Shown here one piece after another: positions 1-11,422 of a stretch of DNA of 64,000 nucleotides. Location: NCBI GenBank assembly GCA_963921795.1, contig OY997653.1, forward strand, positions 5,325,104 through 5,389,103, in the 5' to 3' direction. The notes under the pieces were generated by a model, which saw only the letters and a program-made list of their open reading frames with translations, did not search any database and was not told where the DNA came from. The translations under genes and the position numbers were made by a program. The first letter of the stretch is position 1; every line of letters begins with the position of its first letter. The stretch is from Nannobrachium achirus. Its lineage: Eukaryota > Chordata > Actinopteri > Myctophiformes > Myctophidae.

Positions 1-36
1 TAGTTTCATCAACCAAATGGACCGTGAGTTAAAGGG

Positions 37-300
37 ATCCCTGGCTAATACGACAAATATGCCTTAATACATTATAATTATCCTCTATATGCAATGTAAA
101 ATTAAAAACACCTTAAATATGTTATTTCCTCTAGATAGCTAATCTTTCACTCAATAGGGGAAATGCCTGTCGCAAGTTGATGATGTCATAAAACCATGTG
201 TGGTCTATCTCTATGGAATTTATGGCATGCATGTGAAAATAAAAAATAAACGTAATACTTCCTATGGTTAATATGAGCATCACATCAATATTTCAAACTG
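37..300. mobile_element. Family M element, partial
   Basis: Begins ATCCCTGGCTAATACGAC and matches 18505-18760 closely over about 250 bp, including the segments 'CACTCAATAGGGGAAAT' and 'GATGATGTCATAAAACC'. The second copy is a fold-back element, so this one looks like a single arm. No coding potential. Superfamily not recognised. Confidence 0.55.
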
Positions 301-1005
301 AAAATTACCCTAGCTGTCAAACATTTTTCCCACATTTTTGCGACGGACATGGGAGCTCAATTTGTTATTTAACCTTCATAGTTGACAAAACCACTGAGAA
401 ACGGACCTTTGCTCTCGTGGTCACGGAAGTATCGGATTCGCCCCAACTGGCTTCGCTCAGTCTGGCTCCACGTAGCCCACATCTTTGAGCGATCGTGACC
501 TGGCTGGAGCTGCCAACAAAACCCCTTGCTCCCACCTCCACCAGGTAAATCAGTGTCATACATATTCTGAATAAAACCTGGAGACTTGGCATTCAGTAAT
601 TGAGTCTTATAATCAAAATAAGAAGATTATAACGGTGTGTAAAAAAGAAAGTCTAAAATTTGCCACGGACAAAGACAAGTCTGTGTAGCCTACGGCCATG
701 TTGATGAGGCCACAGCATAAGGATGCTAGGGTTCAAGTTTAACGAGTTCTGGGACACTTTACGTATGGGTGGGTTGGGTATGCAATAAAGATAATGGGAT
801 TAATAGCCAATGAATAAATAATCTTTGTATTCGCTCCGTCCCACACATTCTCTTTCACATAATGCAGTTCACGCCCCCACACTGTTTAACTCATGTTTAA
901 AGAAACCTTGTCAACAAAGCCGCTGTGCTGCCCCTTCAGTGGTGGGGGCGGAGAGAATAGACTGAAAGGGAGCAGCTATTAGTAACTGACTATATGTCTG
1001 TCCAC
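301..1005. other. No recognised feature
   Basis: About 700 bp of mixed-composition DNA. No exon with convincing splice sites, no RNA gene and no clear repeat ends were seen. Confidence 0.4.
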
Positions 1006-1559
1006 TAGGGCATTCACCAAATATTCGAATATTCGAATATCAAAGTCACTATTCGACGTTGTTCACTGAAGTCAAATATTCGCTTATATTTTTTTTATTA
1101 TTTATTTATTTTTTCTCGTTAAAAAATATACATTGTTTATAAAGCTTGGCTAGATAGGAAGTCATAAGAATGAGTTGTCAATGCCCCTGGTGGATGAATT
1201 TCTTAATGCTCTATACCAGGGGTTCTCAAACCTTTTTAGGCCGTGACCCCCAAAATAAACATATTTGAACTGGGGACCCCCACCCTGACAAGCACTTGGA
1301 ATTGTAGATATTACATTTAATGTGACTCTGTTCCGCAGATAACTATTGTGAAAATAGCAGATCTACAACATGCTCACAACGCCTCGCAACGTGAGGCGTT
1401 GTGAGCATGTATATCGGCTATTTTCACAATGTTCGCCTCTTGCTTACTTAATATTTGACAGTTTGGCCAGTTTGTCCAGTCCTGTTGAATATTCAACTAT
1501 TCGAATACTTTGAAGTCGAATAATTCGAATACTAAAAATCACTATGCGTGAATGCCCTA
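1006..1559 (+). mobile_element. Family A non-autonomous hAT-like element, copy 1
   Basis: Ends are TAGGGCATTCAC and GTGAATGCCCTA, with further inverted 'ATTCGAATA' stretches. Flanks are CTGTCCAC (998-1005) and CTGCCCAC (1560-1567), an 8-bp target duplication with one change, which points to the hAT superfamily. The interior carries one terminus of another hAT-like family (CAGGGGTTCTCAAACC near 1218) and the shared hairpin at 1345-1430. No ORF. Confidence 0.75.
1345..1430. repeat. Shared hairpin core in family A
   Basis: Palindrome beginning ATTGTGAAAATAGC and ending GCTATTTTCACAAT, with inner arms 'CACAACGCCTCGC' / 'GAGGCGTTGTG'. Representative of the hairpin module found at about 45 loci in this window. 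Confidence 0.85.
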
Positions 1560-1595
1560 CTGCCCACCACAACGGAGGTTGTGGGTTTGAATCCA

Positions 1596-1917
1596 CAGGG
1601 GCGTCACAAAGGGGGGAAAAGTGGGACTGAGTTACTAGGGCCCAAAGTGGAGGGGCCTTCATTATTTTATACTTTAGCTATTGAAAAATAGCAGATATAC
1701 AAGCTCACAGCGCGGCACTCGATCTGCTATTTTTTAAAAGTCGTGAAAGTTTGTGCAATTCTTTGAATATGTGTATTTTTTAAGCGTTCATTTGAAACTC
1801 AAGATTTGCTTCTGGGGGGGTCCCTGGAACTAGATATTTTGAGATGGAGTTCCGTGGCCAAATACATATCATTTTGGGGGACCATGAAAAAGTTTGAGCA
1901 CCTCTGACATAGAAACA
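1596..1917 (+). mobile_element. Family B element, 3'-truncated
   Basis: Starts CAGGGGCGTCACAAAGGG and runs through 'GGGCCCAAAGTGGAGG', a partly deleted hairpin (about 1680-1738) and 'GGGGGTCCCTGGAACTA'. The right terminus is not present. Compare the complete copy at 11423-11957. Confidence 0.65.
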
Positions 1918-2073
1918 CAGGTTTTTCTAAAAACCTTGCAGATGTTTAACAATCATTTAGCTCTTGAGAACGGGTCCATTTGGTTTCATTTTACTTTTCA
2001 TTTTCTATTGATTGAATACTTTATTAGTCAGAAATGTTGACAGCACAACACCAAAAAGTCCTGGATAGTCCTG

Positions 2074-2147
2074 GCGTGCGTGCGTGCGTGCGTGCGTGCG
2101 TGCACGCACGCACGCACGCACGCATGCACACACACACACACACACAC
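2074..2147. repeat. Palindromic (CGTG)n-(CACG)n-(CA)n microsatellite
   Basis: Runs of GCGT are followed directly by runs of GCAC, making a perfect inverted repeat that could form a cruciform, and then a short CA tract. Confidence 0.9.
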
Positions 2148-2610
2148 TAAAGTGGGCAAATTGCTGGAGCGAAAGGAGATGGAAGTGGCAGCAGGTTCAA
2201 GTGTTTGTGGACAAATAGACAGACTTAGACTACACTACAGCATAGCTGTTTATCTGCCAACAAACGTTTGTTTTAGTCTCAGAGACTTTGCTGTTCACAT
2301 TTAACCACTTGAATGCTCCACACAAGTGGGATAAAACTCGCAAGACTCGCTGAAGCTGGTTTGATTGGTCTCAATCGAGACATTTAAAGTGCTTCTTGAG
2401 GGCACACTACCGTGTCTGCTTCGTGTAACAACTATATGTTTTGCATCTGTAATGTTGTACTGTGATTCGATTGCCTGTTGTGTTGTGTTATTTTGTCATT
2501 GCTTGTATTGTGTCTTATATGCTGTGATCAGGGAGAGCTTGCTCTCAATGGGTTACCTGAATAAATAAAGGAAAAAGAAGAAAGAAAGAAGTCTAGACTC
2601 TAGTCTAGAG

Positions 2611-3073
2611 CAGGGGTCTTCAACGTTTTCAGGCCAAGGACCCCTTAACTGAGAGAGAGATGAAGCAGGGACCCCCAGATTCCATATAGTTTCATCATTT
2701 TGACAGCACAATCATCAGTGTATTTTGGATTCATGTCAATTTGTGTTTTCAGATATTTAACCACTTGAACCATACTTAATAAACTTGACCTCTTGAACTC
2801 TGTACTTAGTCTGCTCTTTTTCCCCCTCTACACCGAACCTCTTTGCCGAAAATAGCCGATCTACAAGCTCACAACGCCTCGCGTTGTGAGCTTGTAGATC
2901 TGCAGAATTGTAGAATTGTAGATCTGCCGAATATGGACGTTAGCGTTCAAGTGGTTAATATAAAAAAGGGGGAAAAAGGTTTCTATCACACAAAGATTTG
3001 TGGGACCCCCTGTAGTAACTTTGAAGACCCCCTAGGGGTCCCGGACCCCCTGTTTATACCCTCTAGACCCCTG
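2611..3073 (+). mobile_element. Family C hAT-like element, copy 1
   Basis: Ends CAGGGGTCTTCAACG and TAGACCCCTG. Flanks GTCTAGAG (2603-2610) and GTTTAGAG (3074-3081) form an 8-bp target duplication. The interior has 'AGGCCAAGGACCCCTTAA', the shared hairpin at about 2845-2905, and 'CTAGGGGTCCCGGACCCCC' near the right end. Non-coding. Confidence 0.75.
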
Positions 3074-3271
3074 GTTTAGAGAGTATAAATGGTCGATGTC
3101 AAGGTACAGAGCTGAAGCATCAAACATGTCTTGTGGTCCAGTTATTCAGTGTGCCTCGTAAAGTCATTATGGTCACATGACGCACCCACCACCACACTGT
3201 TGTTGTTCTGGGAGCACAGATGGGCATGACTGGATGTCCCGTGAGCCAGGTTTAGCCCGTCTGCCCTCGCC

Positions 3272-3373
<102 letters not shown>

Positions 3374-3416
3374 GTGAGAACCTTGTGGGAAGTGCTGAAC
3401 AAAACCAACAATAGTG

Positions 3417-3839
3417 CTGGGCGTCAATTGGGTATGGCAGGGGTATGCAGCTGCCATACCCTGGGTCCAGGGGGGGAAATAAAAGTTACTTTTAAATATA
3501 AATCCATGAATGTCTCTTTGTCTATCTGTGCTGGTTATTATGTTGTTAAATTACAGTAAAATAACTACAAATGCAAAATTTAACAAAATGGTCACATGGT
3601 ATATTCCCAGGTTCTGCAGGTCAGCTGCACAGGTGCAATGCGTTATTGTTAATTGTGGCACGTTTACTAACATGCCAAGTTTAGCTGCACTTGAACAACC
3701 GTTCCAGGCTGCCATATCTAGCCCAAGAAAAAATAAAAAGTACTTCTTAAAATAAATGTATCATGTCTGTTGCTAAGGTATGGCAACATGAACACCAGTC
3801 ATGTTGCCATACTTGCTTTTTTCTGAACTGACGCCACTG
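3417..3839 (-). mobile_element. Family K hAT-like element, copy 1 (no hairpin)
   Basis: Inverted relative to the copy at 10615-11207. Ends CTGGGCGTCAATTGGG and GAACTGACGCCACTG; flanks CAATAGTG (3409-3416) and CAATAGTC (3840-3847). Shares 'GGGTATGGCA' and 'GCTGCACTTGAACAACC' with the second copy, but lacks the hairpin that copy carries. Confidence 0.75.
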
Positions 3840-3978
3840 CAATAGTCACTTGGATTGCAGTCTTTTAATGGGGGAACTTAACACAAGTTCTTCCCGGATT
3901 GGGGTATATTAGGTTTTCTAAAAAAAACAACACTAATATAAATTTGAACTTAACAAATCATCATGATACATTGACTCT

Positions 3979-4167
3979 GACCGGGAGGTGGGGTTGGGTT
4001 GGGTTGGGGGGTTTGGAGGGGAGGGGGTAAGGGTGAGGGGAGGGGGGTTGGAGGGGGGAGGGGGGGAAGGGGGTGATTGTGTATCTGTGTTTGTACATGA
4101 TTCCTTGTATTTCTGTGCATCAGGGGAGGGGGGGTTAGGTGTGGGGAGGGGGGGTGTGGGGGATCGG
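3979..4167 (+). repeat. G-rich tract, quadruplex candidate
   Basis: Nearly 190 bp of G runs separated by short T/A spacers, including GGGTTGGGTTGGG and repeated GGAGGGG blocks. Many runs of three or more G on one strand are consistent with G-quadruplex formation. The antisense frame is a Pro-rich artefact. Confidence 0.75.
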
Positions 4168-4182
4168 AATGGGGCGTCGGAA

Positions 4183-4654
4183 GTAGCCTCGCAAGCCATC
4201 CCGAGTTACGTCATCACCAATGTGCTTCCTTTCTCGGTCTGGTACTCCTCCCATTGAGTCTCTTTATTAGAATGTGGTTCTCAATTTCCAATCAAAAGGC
4301 TGCATTTCGAGCGAACCCGCCTCCCACCGCTCCTGATTGGTCGAGCGGCAGCTACAGCTCCCGCATTTTGACAACAAACATGGCGGACCCCATGTCCGAT
4401 GCGAGTTCACAAATCGCAAATAAAAGCTGCATTAAGCGAAGTTTTATCTGAAATCAACGGCATCTCATAACTTAAAAACGAACAACAGTTTGCACCTTTG
4501 GAATTTCTGTCTGGAAAAGACGTATTTGATGTTCTCCCGACGATGTTTTGATGCGCTGATAACTACTGACTGGACCTGTCAGTCAAAGTATAGTAACTAC
4601 GTCATTGCGTAATGCATTGTCTACGGAGGACTCCCAGACTCTGTTGCGAGGCTA
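4183..4654. mobile_element. Family V hAT-like MITE
   Basis: Inverted ends GTAGCCTCGCAA and TTGCGAGGCTA are flanked by a perfect 8-bp duplication CGTCGGAA (4175-4182 and 4655-4662). The interior is CpG-richer than its surroundings and contains two CCAAT/ATTGG motifs and the phrase ACATGGCGGACC, so it may carry promoter-like sequence. No long ORF. Confidence 0.7.
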
Positions 4655-4729
4655 CGTCGGAAGGGGGGTGTTAGAAGTGGGGATGACTGTGTGTCTGTGT
4701 TTTGGCATAATGCTGTGTATTTCTGTGCA

Positions 4730-5045
4730 TCTGTGCTTCCGGGTCAAAATGAGCCGAACAGCACTTAAGGTTCAAAAAATATGAGGGGGTGTAGCATGGG
4801 TGTAGTGCAAAACATTTTTTTTTTAAATCTCAGAAGAATCTTTAAGGCCAGTGAGTTTTCAGGTGGAACATTATTAAACTTCTACCTTTTTTTTCCAAAT
4901 GAAAATGTAAAACGGGTCAAAATGACCCGAACAGCACTTCAGGAGAGAGGTTCAGGAAACATTTATAGTTTTCAGCTGATCAGAACCATGCAGGGCTGTC
5001 ACCTCTCTGGCAATCAGACCCCTGGTGTCATCACTTCAGCTTGAT
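4730..5045. repeat. Short interspersed repeat with duplicated motif
   Basis: 'GGGTCAAAATGA(G/C)CCGAACA' occurs at about 4741 and again at about 4915, each followed by GCACTT(A/C)AGG. Probably an old dispersed repeat; family not recognised. Confidence 0.35.
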
Positions 5046-5221
5046 TGAGCATGTAAACAGGCACGTACCTCCCTTCCAATACTTGCCCCAGTGCTCTGTA
5101 TTTGTCTTTGGTGCTTGAACCTCTCCTCAGCCCTCCGCTCGCCTCGGTAGAGACGCCATTTGGTTCTGGCCCAAAGGTGGACCGCATGTTAGCAGAGGCA
5201 GCATTAAGTAGGCCTACCCAG

Positions 5222-5676
5222 TAGGGCATTCACGAATAGTGATTTTTACTATTTGAATTATTCGACCTCAAAGTATTCGAATATTCGACAGGACAGGCCA
5301 AACTGTCAAATATTAAGTAAGCAAGAGGCGAACATTGTGAAAATAGCAGATCTACATGCTCACAACGCCTCGCAACGCGAGGATGTAGATCTGCTATTTT
5401 CACAATATTTATCCATGGAACCGAGTCACATTAAATGTAATAGCTACATTCCAAGTGCTTGTCAGGGTGGGGGTCCCCAGTTCAAATATGTTTATTTTGG
5501 GGGTCACGGCCTAAAAAGGTTTGAGAACCCCTGGTATAGAGCATTAACAAATTCATCCACCAGGGGCATTGACAACTCATTCTTGTGACTTCCTATCTAG
5601 CCAAGCTTTATAAACTATAGATTTTTTAAAGAGAAAACATTAGAAAAATATAGAAGAATATTTGATGAATGCCCTA
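5222..5676 (-). mobile_element. Family A element, copy 2
   Basis: Same ends as copy 1 in reverse order. Flanks CTACCCAG (5214-5221) and CTACTCAG (5677-5684) are an 8-bp duplication with one change. Carries the hairpin at 5334-5406, with part of one arm deleted, and the internal hAT terminus 'AAAAGGTTTGAGAACCCC'. Confidence 0.75.
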
Positions 5677-6038
5677 CTACTCAGTATTATAGAGGGAGAG
5701 GACTGAGCACAGGTCAAGGACTTCAAAATGGATATTAGCTATTATTAGCTATTCGTGAGACGATGCACAATGAATAACATAAAGCCAACTTTCCATCGAC
5801 CTAATGGCTAACTCAATAATAACAATGTGCAAATGTGGAAAGTATTTGCTACAGCTATAATTAACATTATTAATGCAGGGAATCATTCCACAGTGTACTA
5901 CTTTGGTGATTGCCTGGAGTGCTGGCCAGGTCTCCATTGCCCAACATCTCCATAATGCAAACGGCTCCCTGGCTCTTGCCCATGTTTTCAAGGGTAGATG
6001 GCACCCCTGCCTGGCCAGCTCCATTCGGTCCTATAGGC

Positions 6039-6437
6039 CAGTGGTTTTCAACCTTTTCATGCCGCAACCCCCAAAATAATCATATTTTAACTGGGGACCT
6101 CCCACCCTTATGAGCACTACTTGGAGTTGGAAGAGTTGAGGCATTACAATTTGTTTAAAACAGTGTGGCGAGGCGTTGTGAGCATGTAGATCGGCTATCT
6201 TCACAATTTCTGCCTCTAATATTTCACAATTTGGCCAATGTTTAATTTTTCATTTTAGACGTATTAGAAAAGGTCTTAAAAGTCCTTAAATTGTCACTTT
6301 AGAATTGTGCAGATACCCTCTATACACTTAAACTTTATATTGGTTTGTTTACTGTTGAGAGAGAAAACATCTGGGGACCCCCCGAAATAATTTGGGGACC
6401 CCCCTGGGGGTCCTGACCCACAGGTTGAGAACCACTG
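6039..6437. mobile_element. hAT-like element, first of a tandem pair
   Basis: Ends CAGTGGTTTTCAACC and GGTTGAGAACCACTG. Flanked by CTATAGGC (6031-6038) and CTCTAGGC (6438-6445). Holds only one arm of the shared hairpin (about 6168-6209). Internal blocks such as 'CCCCCAAAATAAT' and 'GACCCCCCTGGGGGTCC' are typical of Charlie-like MITEs. Confidence 0.8.
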
Positions 6438-6445
6438 CTCTAGGC

Positions 6446-6869
6446 CAGTGGTTTTCAACCAGTGGTCCGGGGACCACCAGTGGTCCCCAGCTGAATGATG
6501 GAGAGTTGGTAACCAAATGGACCGTAAAATGGACCGTTGGTAACCAAATGGAGCACAGAAAATAAACCAAATGGGCCCTTACAGGTCCATTTGGTAATTT
6601 TGGTTTCATGTTATGCTCTCAAGAGATATCTGCATTACTTAATTTACAGTAAAGTCTACACAATTAGAGAATGTAGAATAATTTGTATTTTGGTGAACCT
6701 GTTATCTCTCCTATGGCACCACATCAAAGCAGCATGGAATTGTTGACAACATCTTCACAAAATCTTCTAAAGTTTTGGGTCTGTGGCTAAATGTCATCAA
6801 ATGGTGGTCTGAGTGGCTAAATGCAGGATAAATAATGGACCATGATGTGAAAAGGGTTGAAAACCACTG
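6446..6869. mobile_element. hAT-like element, second of a tandem pair
   Basis: Ends CAGTGGTTTTCAACCAG and GGGTTGAAAACCACTG. Its left target copy (6438-6445) is also the right target copy of the preceding element, and its right copy is CCCTAGGC (6870-6877). The interior repeats 'ACCAAATGGACCGT'. It differs from its neighbour internally. Confidence 0.8.
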
Positions 6870-7017
6870 CCCTAGGCCACAACAGCACCGAGAGGATCGC
6901 CTCTCTGGCGAGAACAGACATGGATGGATTTGGGAACGTTGTGTGTATCTTGACCCGAGAATTACATTATATAACAATCCACAGCTGTCACTGCCGTAGC
7001 ACCACTCCGGTTATGTA

Positions 7018-10000
7018 GGCGGTATTGCGTTATAAGAAAAAGTGCTTAGAAAATGAATTTCGTTCCCACGTCTGGGCACTACTCATTCAATGCCTTTTTG
7101 CAATACCCTTGTGGACTTTGGGTTAAAAGTTCTCCGCACGAAACCTGCACGACTTGTGTCACCAGCCAGAATTGTATATAAAAGTGAATAACAAAAAAAA
7201 CGTACATTTTGTGCTGCTGTTTTTGCTTATAAAATGTACTATATTGATTTTGGCAACACAAAATCTTTCTCAAATGTCATAAATACATCTACTTAACATC
7301 TGAAACAAGTATTTGTGCCATAGTATTCTCATATGTGAATTTAGATTGTGAAATATAGCAAATTTGTTGAAGAAAACACCTCAATGTATGTGATTGGCAC
7401 CCAGCAAAATACATACACATAGTAAATTTTGCTAAAAGCTTATGTCCCATACATAACATATCTCACAGCCAACTGTGTAATGAAAGGTACCGTGGCCAGA
7501 AATGTATGAAAATCAATCAAACTGCTATCACACCCCCCTAAATTGGAACAATTCCCAAAATGGACAAGACCATAATAAATGCACAAAAGGTCATATCAGG
7601 TATAGAATATGTATTTAAGTACCCAACATCTGTCTTTTGTAGGCTACATCAAGACACCCCCCAACCAAAACAAAAACGCATACAAATGTTGGCAGCATAA
7701 GTAAACGTAAGGCTGTGCTGTGACAAAATACAGCAAATGTTAAGCTTTTTCCTCCCACATGTATGTATTGCATTTAAATGTGATAAAAGCAAATCGTGAA
7801 CTAAAACGAGTATTTAGCTAATTTTACATGCTGACATGGTGCGTATATTACTCATCCCTATCACTTTCATCCAGGGGTCATCAATATGTCTGTACTACGG
7901 ACAAAATGTGTCAGTGGCTGATTTTATATTTTATAATGTCTTGTTTTTGATCATAAGACCCAATTACTGAATACGAAGGCGACAGGTTTTTTTTTCAGAA
8001 TATCTATGGACATTGTGACATTTTGGCATATTAGCAGTCCAACCAGTACTAGTACGCCCTTAACTCAGAGATTGTACAAATGGAACCAAATGGTTCTCAG
8101 AGTTACACACATGTTATTATGGTAATTCAGGGCTTGCTCTTCTATGTGTTTCTGGTATATATTAGTGTCCACTCATTTAGTATGTCCGTGGCAAAAAAAA
8201 GATTTCGACATACATCTCCACCAAAAGCCAGCATGGTGATGAATGACCCTTGCTTAATCAGAGTCATCATCCCATGAAGCTTGTTTCTTTTGAAACATTC
8301 TCACAGTTCTGGCACTCTGTTTCCGACCTGTTCTGGCACTGAAATAAATCAGTACAAGACAGTCTTGCAGACATACTGTACAGGTTTGCTTGTCTTCAAC
8401 TATAGTAAACAACATGCAAAAAACTTGACTGTGGAATCAGCACACTGTCCTGTAGATATGTTGAGCAAGGATGATGTGGTCACTGTAGATGGGTTAGTGT
8501 CCACTGCTGACATGGTGTGAGTTGGAGGGGTGGAGGTGGAGCATAGACTTGAGCTCTGCAGAGACAGGGCTGAGTGTAATGCCATCCAGACCGCTTGCTT
8601 CCTTGGCATCAGCATTATATGTCTGTTCCAGTAGCATGTCAAAAGAAACACTACTGTTATGGCTGCCATCTGCTCGTCAGCCAACAAATACACCTGCCAT
8701 CAGTGCTTCATGTACCTCTGAAGCTGTTTCCGGTAATTTCTTCATCTAAGGCAAATACAAAGGTAAAGATTGCTGCCCGTACTTGTAGTGGCCTACTTAA
8801 GTGAGGTAGGGTAGCATTCTTGCTGATTCACAGAGATGTCCTGTCCAGTCACCTTTCCGCTTGTAGTAGATAAACCTTTGGAGAATATCTGACATCTCCA
8901 GGAAGTTTGTCCAGAGGACTGCAGTTGATTGCCCCTTGAATGATTCCTGAAAAGCAGCAGCTGATCTCCTAGGACTGCCATCTCTGGATGCCTCCTCATT
9001 TCTAACTTCTGCCAGTTATCTCTTTTTCAAACAGGACTTTGAGGGCATGTAACGTTTGGTAGTATTATGTCTTTTCAACAAACATCTTCTTGACAGTTCC
9101 TTCTCGACAAAGACTTGCTGCAACAAGCAGATCATCTGCCCCTGCATCCCTGATAATCTTGCAAATAGCCTTCATGTTCAGTAGTTGTGAGCTTGGTGGA
9201 AGCCTCCCAGCAACAGGACTACATTGCCAAACTCATCTTGGTGTTGCCTGATCTCCAGTGATAATGGTGTACTTATGTAGTGAAGAGTCGTTTCATCTCT
9301 TTTCTGAGGACAGAAGGATCAGTTGGCGATGCTGGGATGAGTGGAAGGTAGCCAATAATGCTAGCCTGTGGGTGAAAGTTTACACAGAATGCTGAAAAGC
9401 CAGGTAAACCAGCTTCTGCATCTGGAGGAGAATTCAGCAACTGTGATGTTGGAAGCTATTCTACCTAGTAGGTGCCACACAAGTAAAAGGTCTTCAGCCA
9501 GGCCATCTGATGAAGTCTCTAGAATCTCCAACTTCCTAGTGCTCAGGAGACCTGGACTTCTGCCTGTCTTTGCTTGCTGACAAGAAACACTTGGGAGTAG
9601 GTGGTTCAGCAATGTGATGAATTAAAAATGTCATCTTTAAGATACATTTAGCTGTATGTAAGTTTTCTCAGATTTTTCTCCGCAATCATCCCCACAACTC
9701 TTGAGAGAATCTGAGGTAAAACTGACCAAATGTGTTCATATTGCTTTTGTCATAACAGCCAGCTGTCACTGTAAAAGTCATAGTAAAGCTCATTTTTGGG
9801 TGGCGTCCATCTTGGAAATATGTAAATTAAAGATCCAGACACACCCAATCATGAAGATAAGTATTCCATTGAGTTTCTCTCGGTGTGAAACCATGAAATT
9901 GACACCAAGTTTACTTCATTATATCAAAATTACAGTCACTAACAATCACTTACATTGAAGCGTTTCCTTCAACAAATTTGCTACATTACATGATCTAAAT

Positions 10001-10315
10001 TTGCATATGAGTATACTAAGGCACCAATACTTGTTTCAGATGTTAGGTAGATGTATTTATGACATTTGAGAAAGGTTTTGTGTTGCCAAAATCAATATAG
10101 CAGATTTTACAAGCAAAAACAGCAGCACAAGATTTTCGTTTTTTTGTTATTCCCATTAAATACATTTCTGGCTGGTGACAAAGATTGTGCAAGTGACACG
10201 CGGAGAACTTTTTGTTTCTTACTTACTATCAATAGATCTTTCTAATGAAGCAAAGTTTATGTAGTGCCCATGGGGCGGGAACGAAACCGAACGATACCAG
10301 CCACGCAATACAGCC
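7018..10315 (-). mobile_element. 3.3 kb DNA transposon with ~300-bp inverted ends
   Basis: The two ends match in inverted orientation over roughly 300 bp. Shared landmarks are GGC(G/T)GTATTGCG at the tips, 'TTTCGTTCCC', 'GGGCACTAC', 'AAAGTTCTCCGC', 'GTGCTGCTGTTTTTGCTT' and 'AAATGTCATAAATACATCT'. Both tips abut TA (7016-7017 and 10316-10317), a possible target duplication. The middle holds a decayed minus-strand coding region. Superfamily not assigned. Confidence 0.7.
8280..9612 (-). pseudogene. Decayed transposon-encoded protein
   Basis: Lies between the long inverted ends of the 7018-10315 element. Minus-strand frames interrupted by stops and frameshifts keep protein-like stretches. Around 9186-9258 the frame reads LEIRQHQDEFGN followed by VVLLLGGFHQAHNY; around 9361-9612 it reads KLEILETSSDGLAEDLLLVW. 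The 'LxLGxFH' phrase recalls large uncharacterised ORFs of fish DNA elements, but I cannot name the family. No intact ORF over 100 codons survives, so it is non-functional here. Confidence 0.5.
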
Positions 10316-10504
10316 TAATGATATCTTTAGTGGCTGAATGTTAAAAGGAGAAGTGCGCTGTCCGTGGTTCTGATCTTGTGCCTGTACTGGTTTTCTCAGC
10401 ACCATGGACAGCGTTACAGATGTCATTCAGTGAGAGAGTATTGTTTGCAGGTCTTTCAGTCCGAGTGTATCAAAAAAGCAACTGGGTTAAGCACCGTTGG
10501 TCCG

Positions 10505-10590
10505 ACCAGGTTAACATTCACCAGGTTAGCATTCACCAGCGTCAGCAGGTTAGCATTTCACCAGGTTAGCCTTCACCAGCGGGTAGTTAT
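10505..10590 (+). repeat. Short minisatellite
   Basis: Four to five imperfect copies of a roughly 15-bp unit, TTCACCAGGTTAGCA, with small insertions. Confidence 0.7.
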
Positions 10591-10614
10591 ACTCGATTAA
10601 AGTAGCCTAATGTG

Positions 10615-11207
10615 CAGTGGTGTCAGTTCAGCAAAAGCTAGGGTATGGCAAAGATGGGAGTCCTCATGGAAAATAGGCATTACATTTTGGATAACACAGT
10701 GTTATTGTGAAAATAGCAGATCTACATGCTCACAACGCCTCGCAGCGCATGTAGATCGGCTATTTTCACAATGTCTAAAAAAAAAAACTTTTGTCAGTTT
10801 TTTACACAGGTTTCTACGGTTTCTTGTGCTGGATATGGCAGTCTGGAATGGTTTTTCAAGTGCAGCTAAACTTAGCATGTTAGTAAACGTGCCACAATTA
10901 ACAATAATACATTTAACAATAATACATTGCACCTGTGCAGCTAACCTGTGGAACCTGGGAATATACCATTTTGTCAAGATGGGGAGAATACAAGTGTGGA
11001 GAATATAATTATAATACCTTGTTAAATTGACCATTTTGTTAAATTTTCCATTTGTAGTTATTTTACTCTAATTTAACAACATAATAACCAGTGCAGATAG
11101 ACAAAGAGACATTCGTGGATTTATATTTAAAAGTAACTTTTATTTTCCCCCCCTGGACCCAGGGTATGGCAGCTGCATACCCCTGCCATACCCAATTAAC
11201 GCCCCTG
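10615..11207 (+). mobile_element. Family K hAT-like element, copy 2 (with hairpin)
   Basis: Ends CAGTGGTGTCAGTTCAG and ATTAACGCCCCTG. Perfect 8-bp duplication CTAATGTG (10607-10614 and 11208-11215), implying fairly recent insertion. Contains the shared hairpin at 10704-10772. The copy at 3417-3839 lacks it and has unrelated sequence in the middle. Confidence 0.85.
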
Positions 11208-11422
11208 CTAATGTGTACTTAGGTAAATGTAATTAGTTACTCTACTCCAATGACGAGGAATAATTAAGGCCTGCTTGTGGGCCGCTGGTCCCCTGGCCCT
11301 GTGCCAGGATAAGGGAAGCCTGTTTAAACAGCCCCGCAGATAAACCTCTGTCTGTGGCTGCCCAGTGCTCAGCCATCTGCCACACATAGCCTCTACCCCC
11401 ACCTCTGGAAAACTCTACCACA

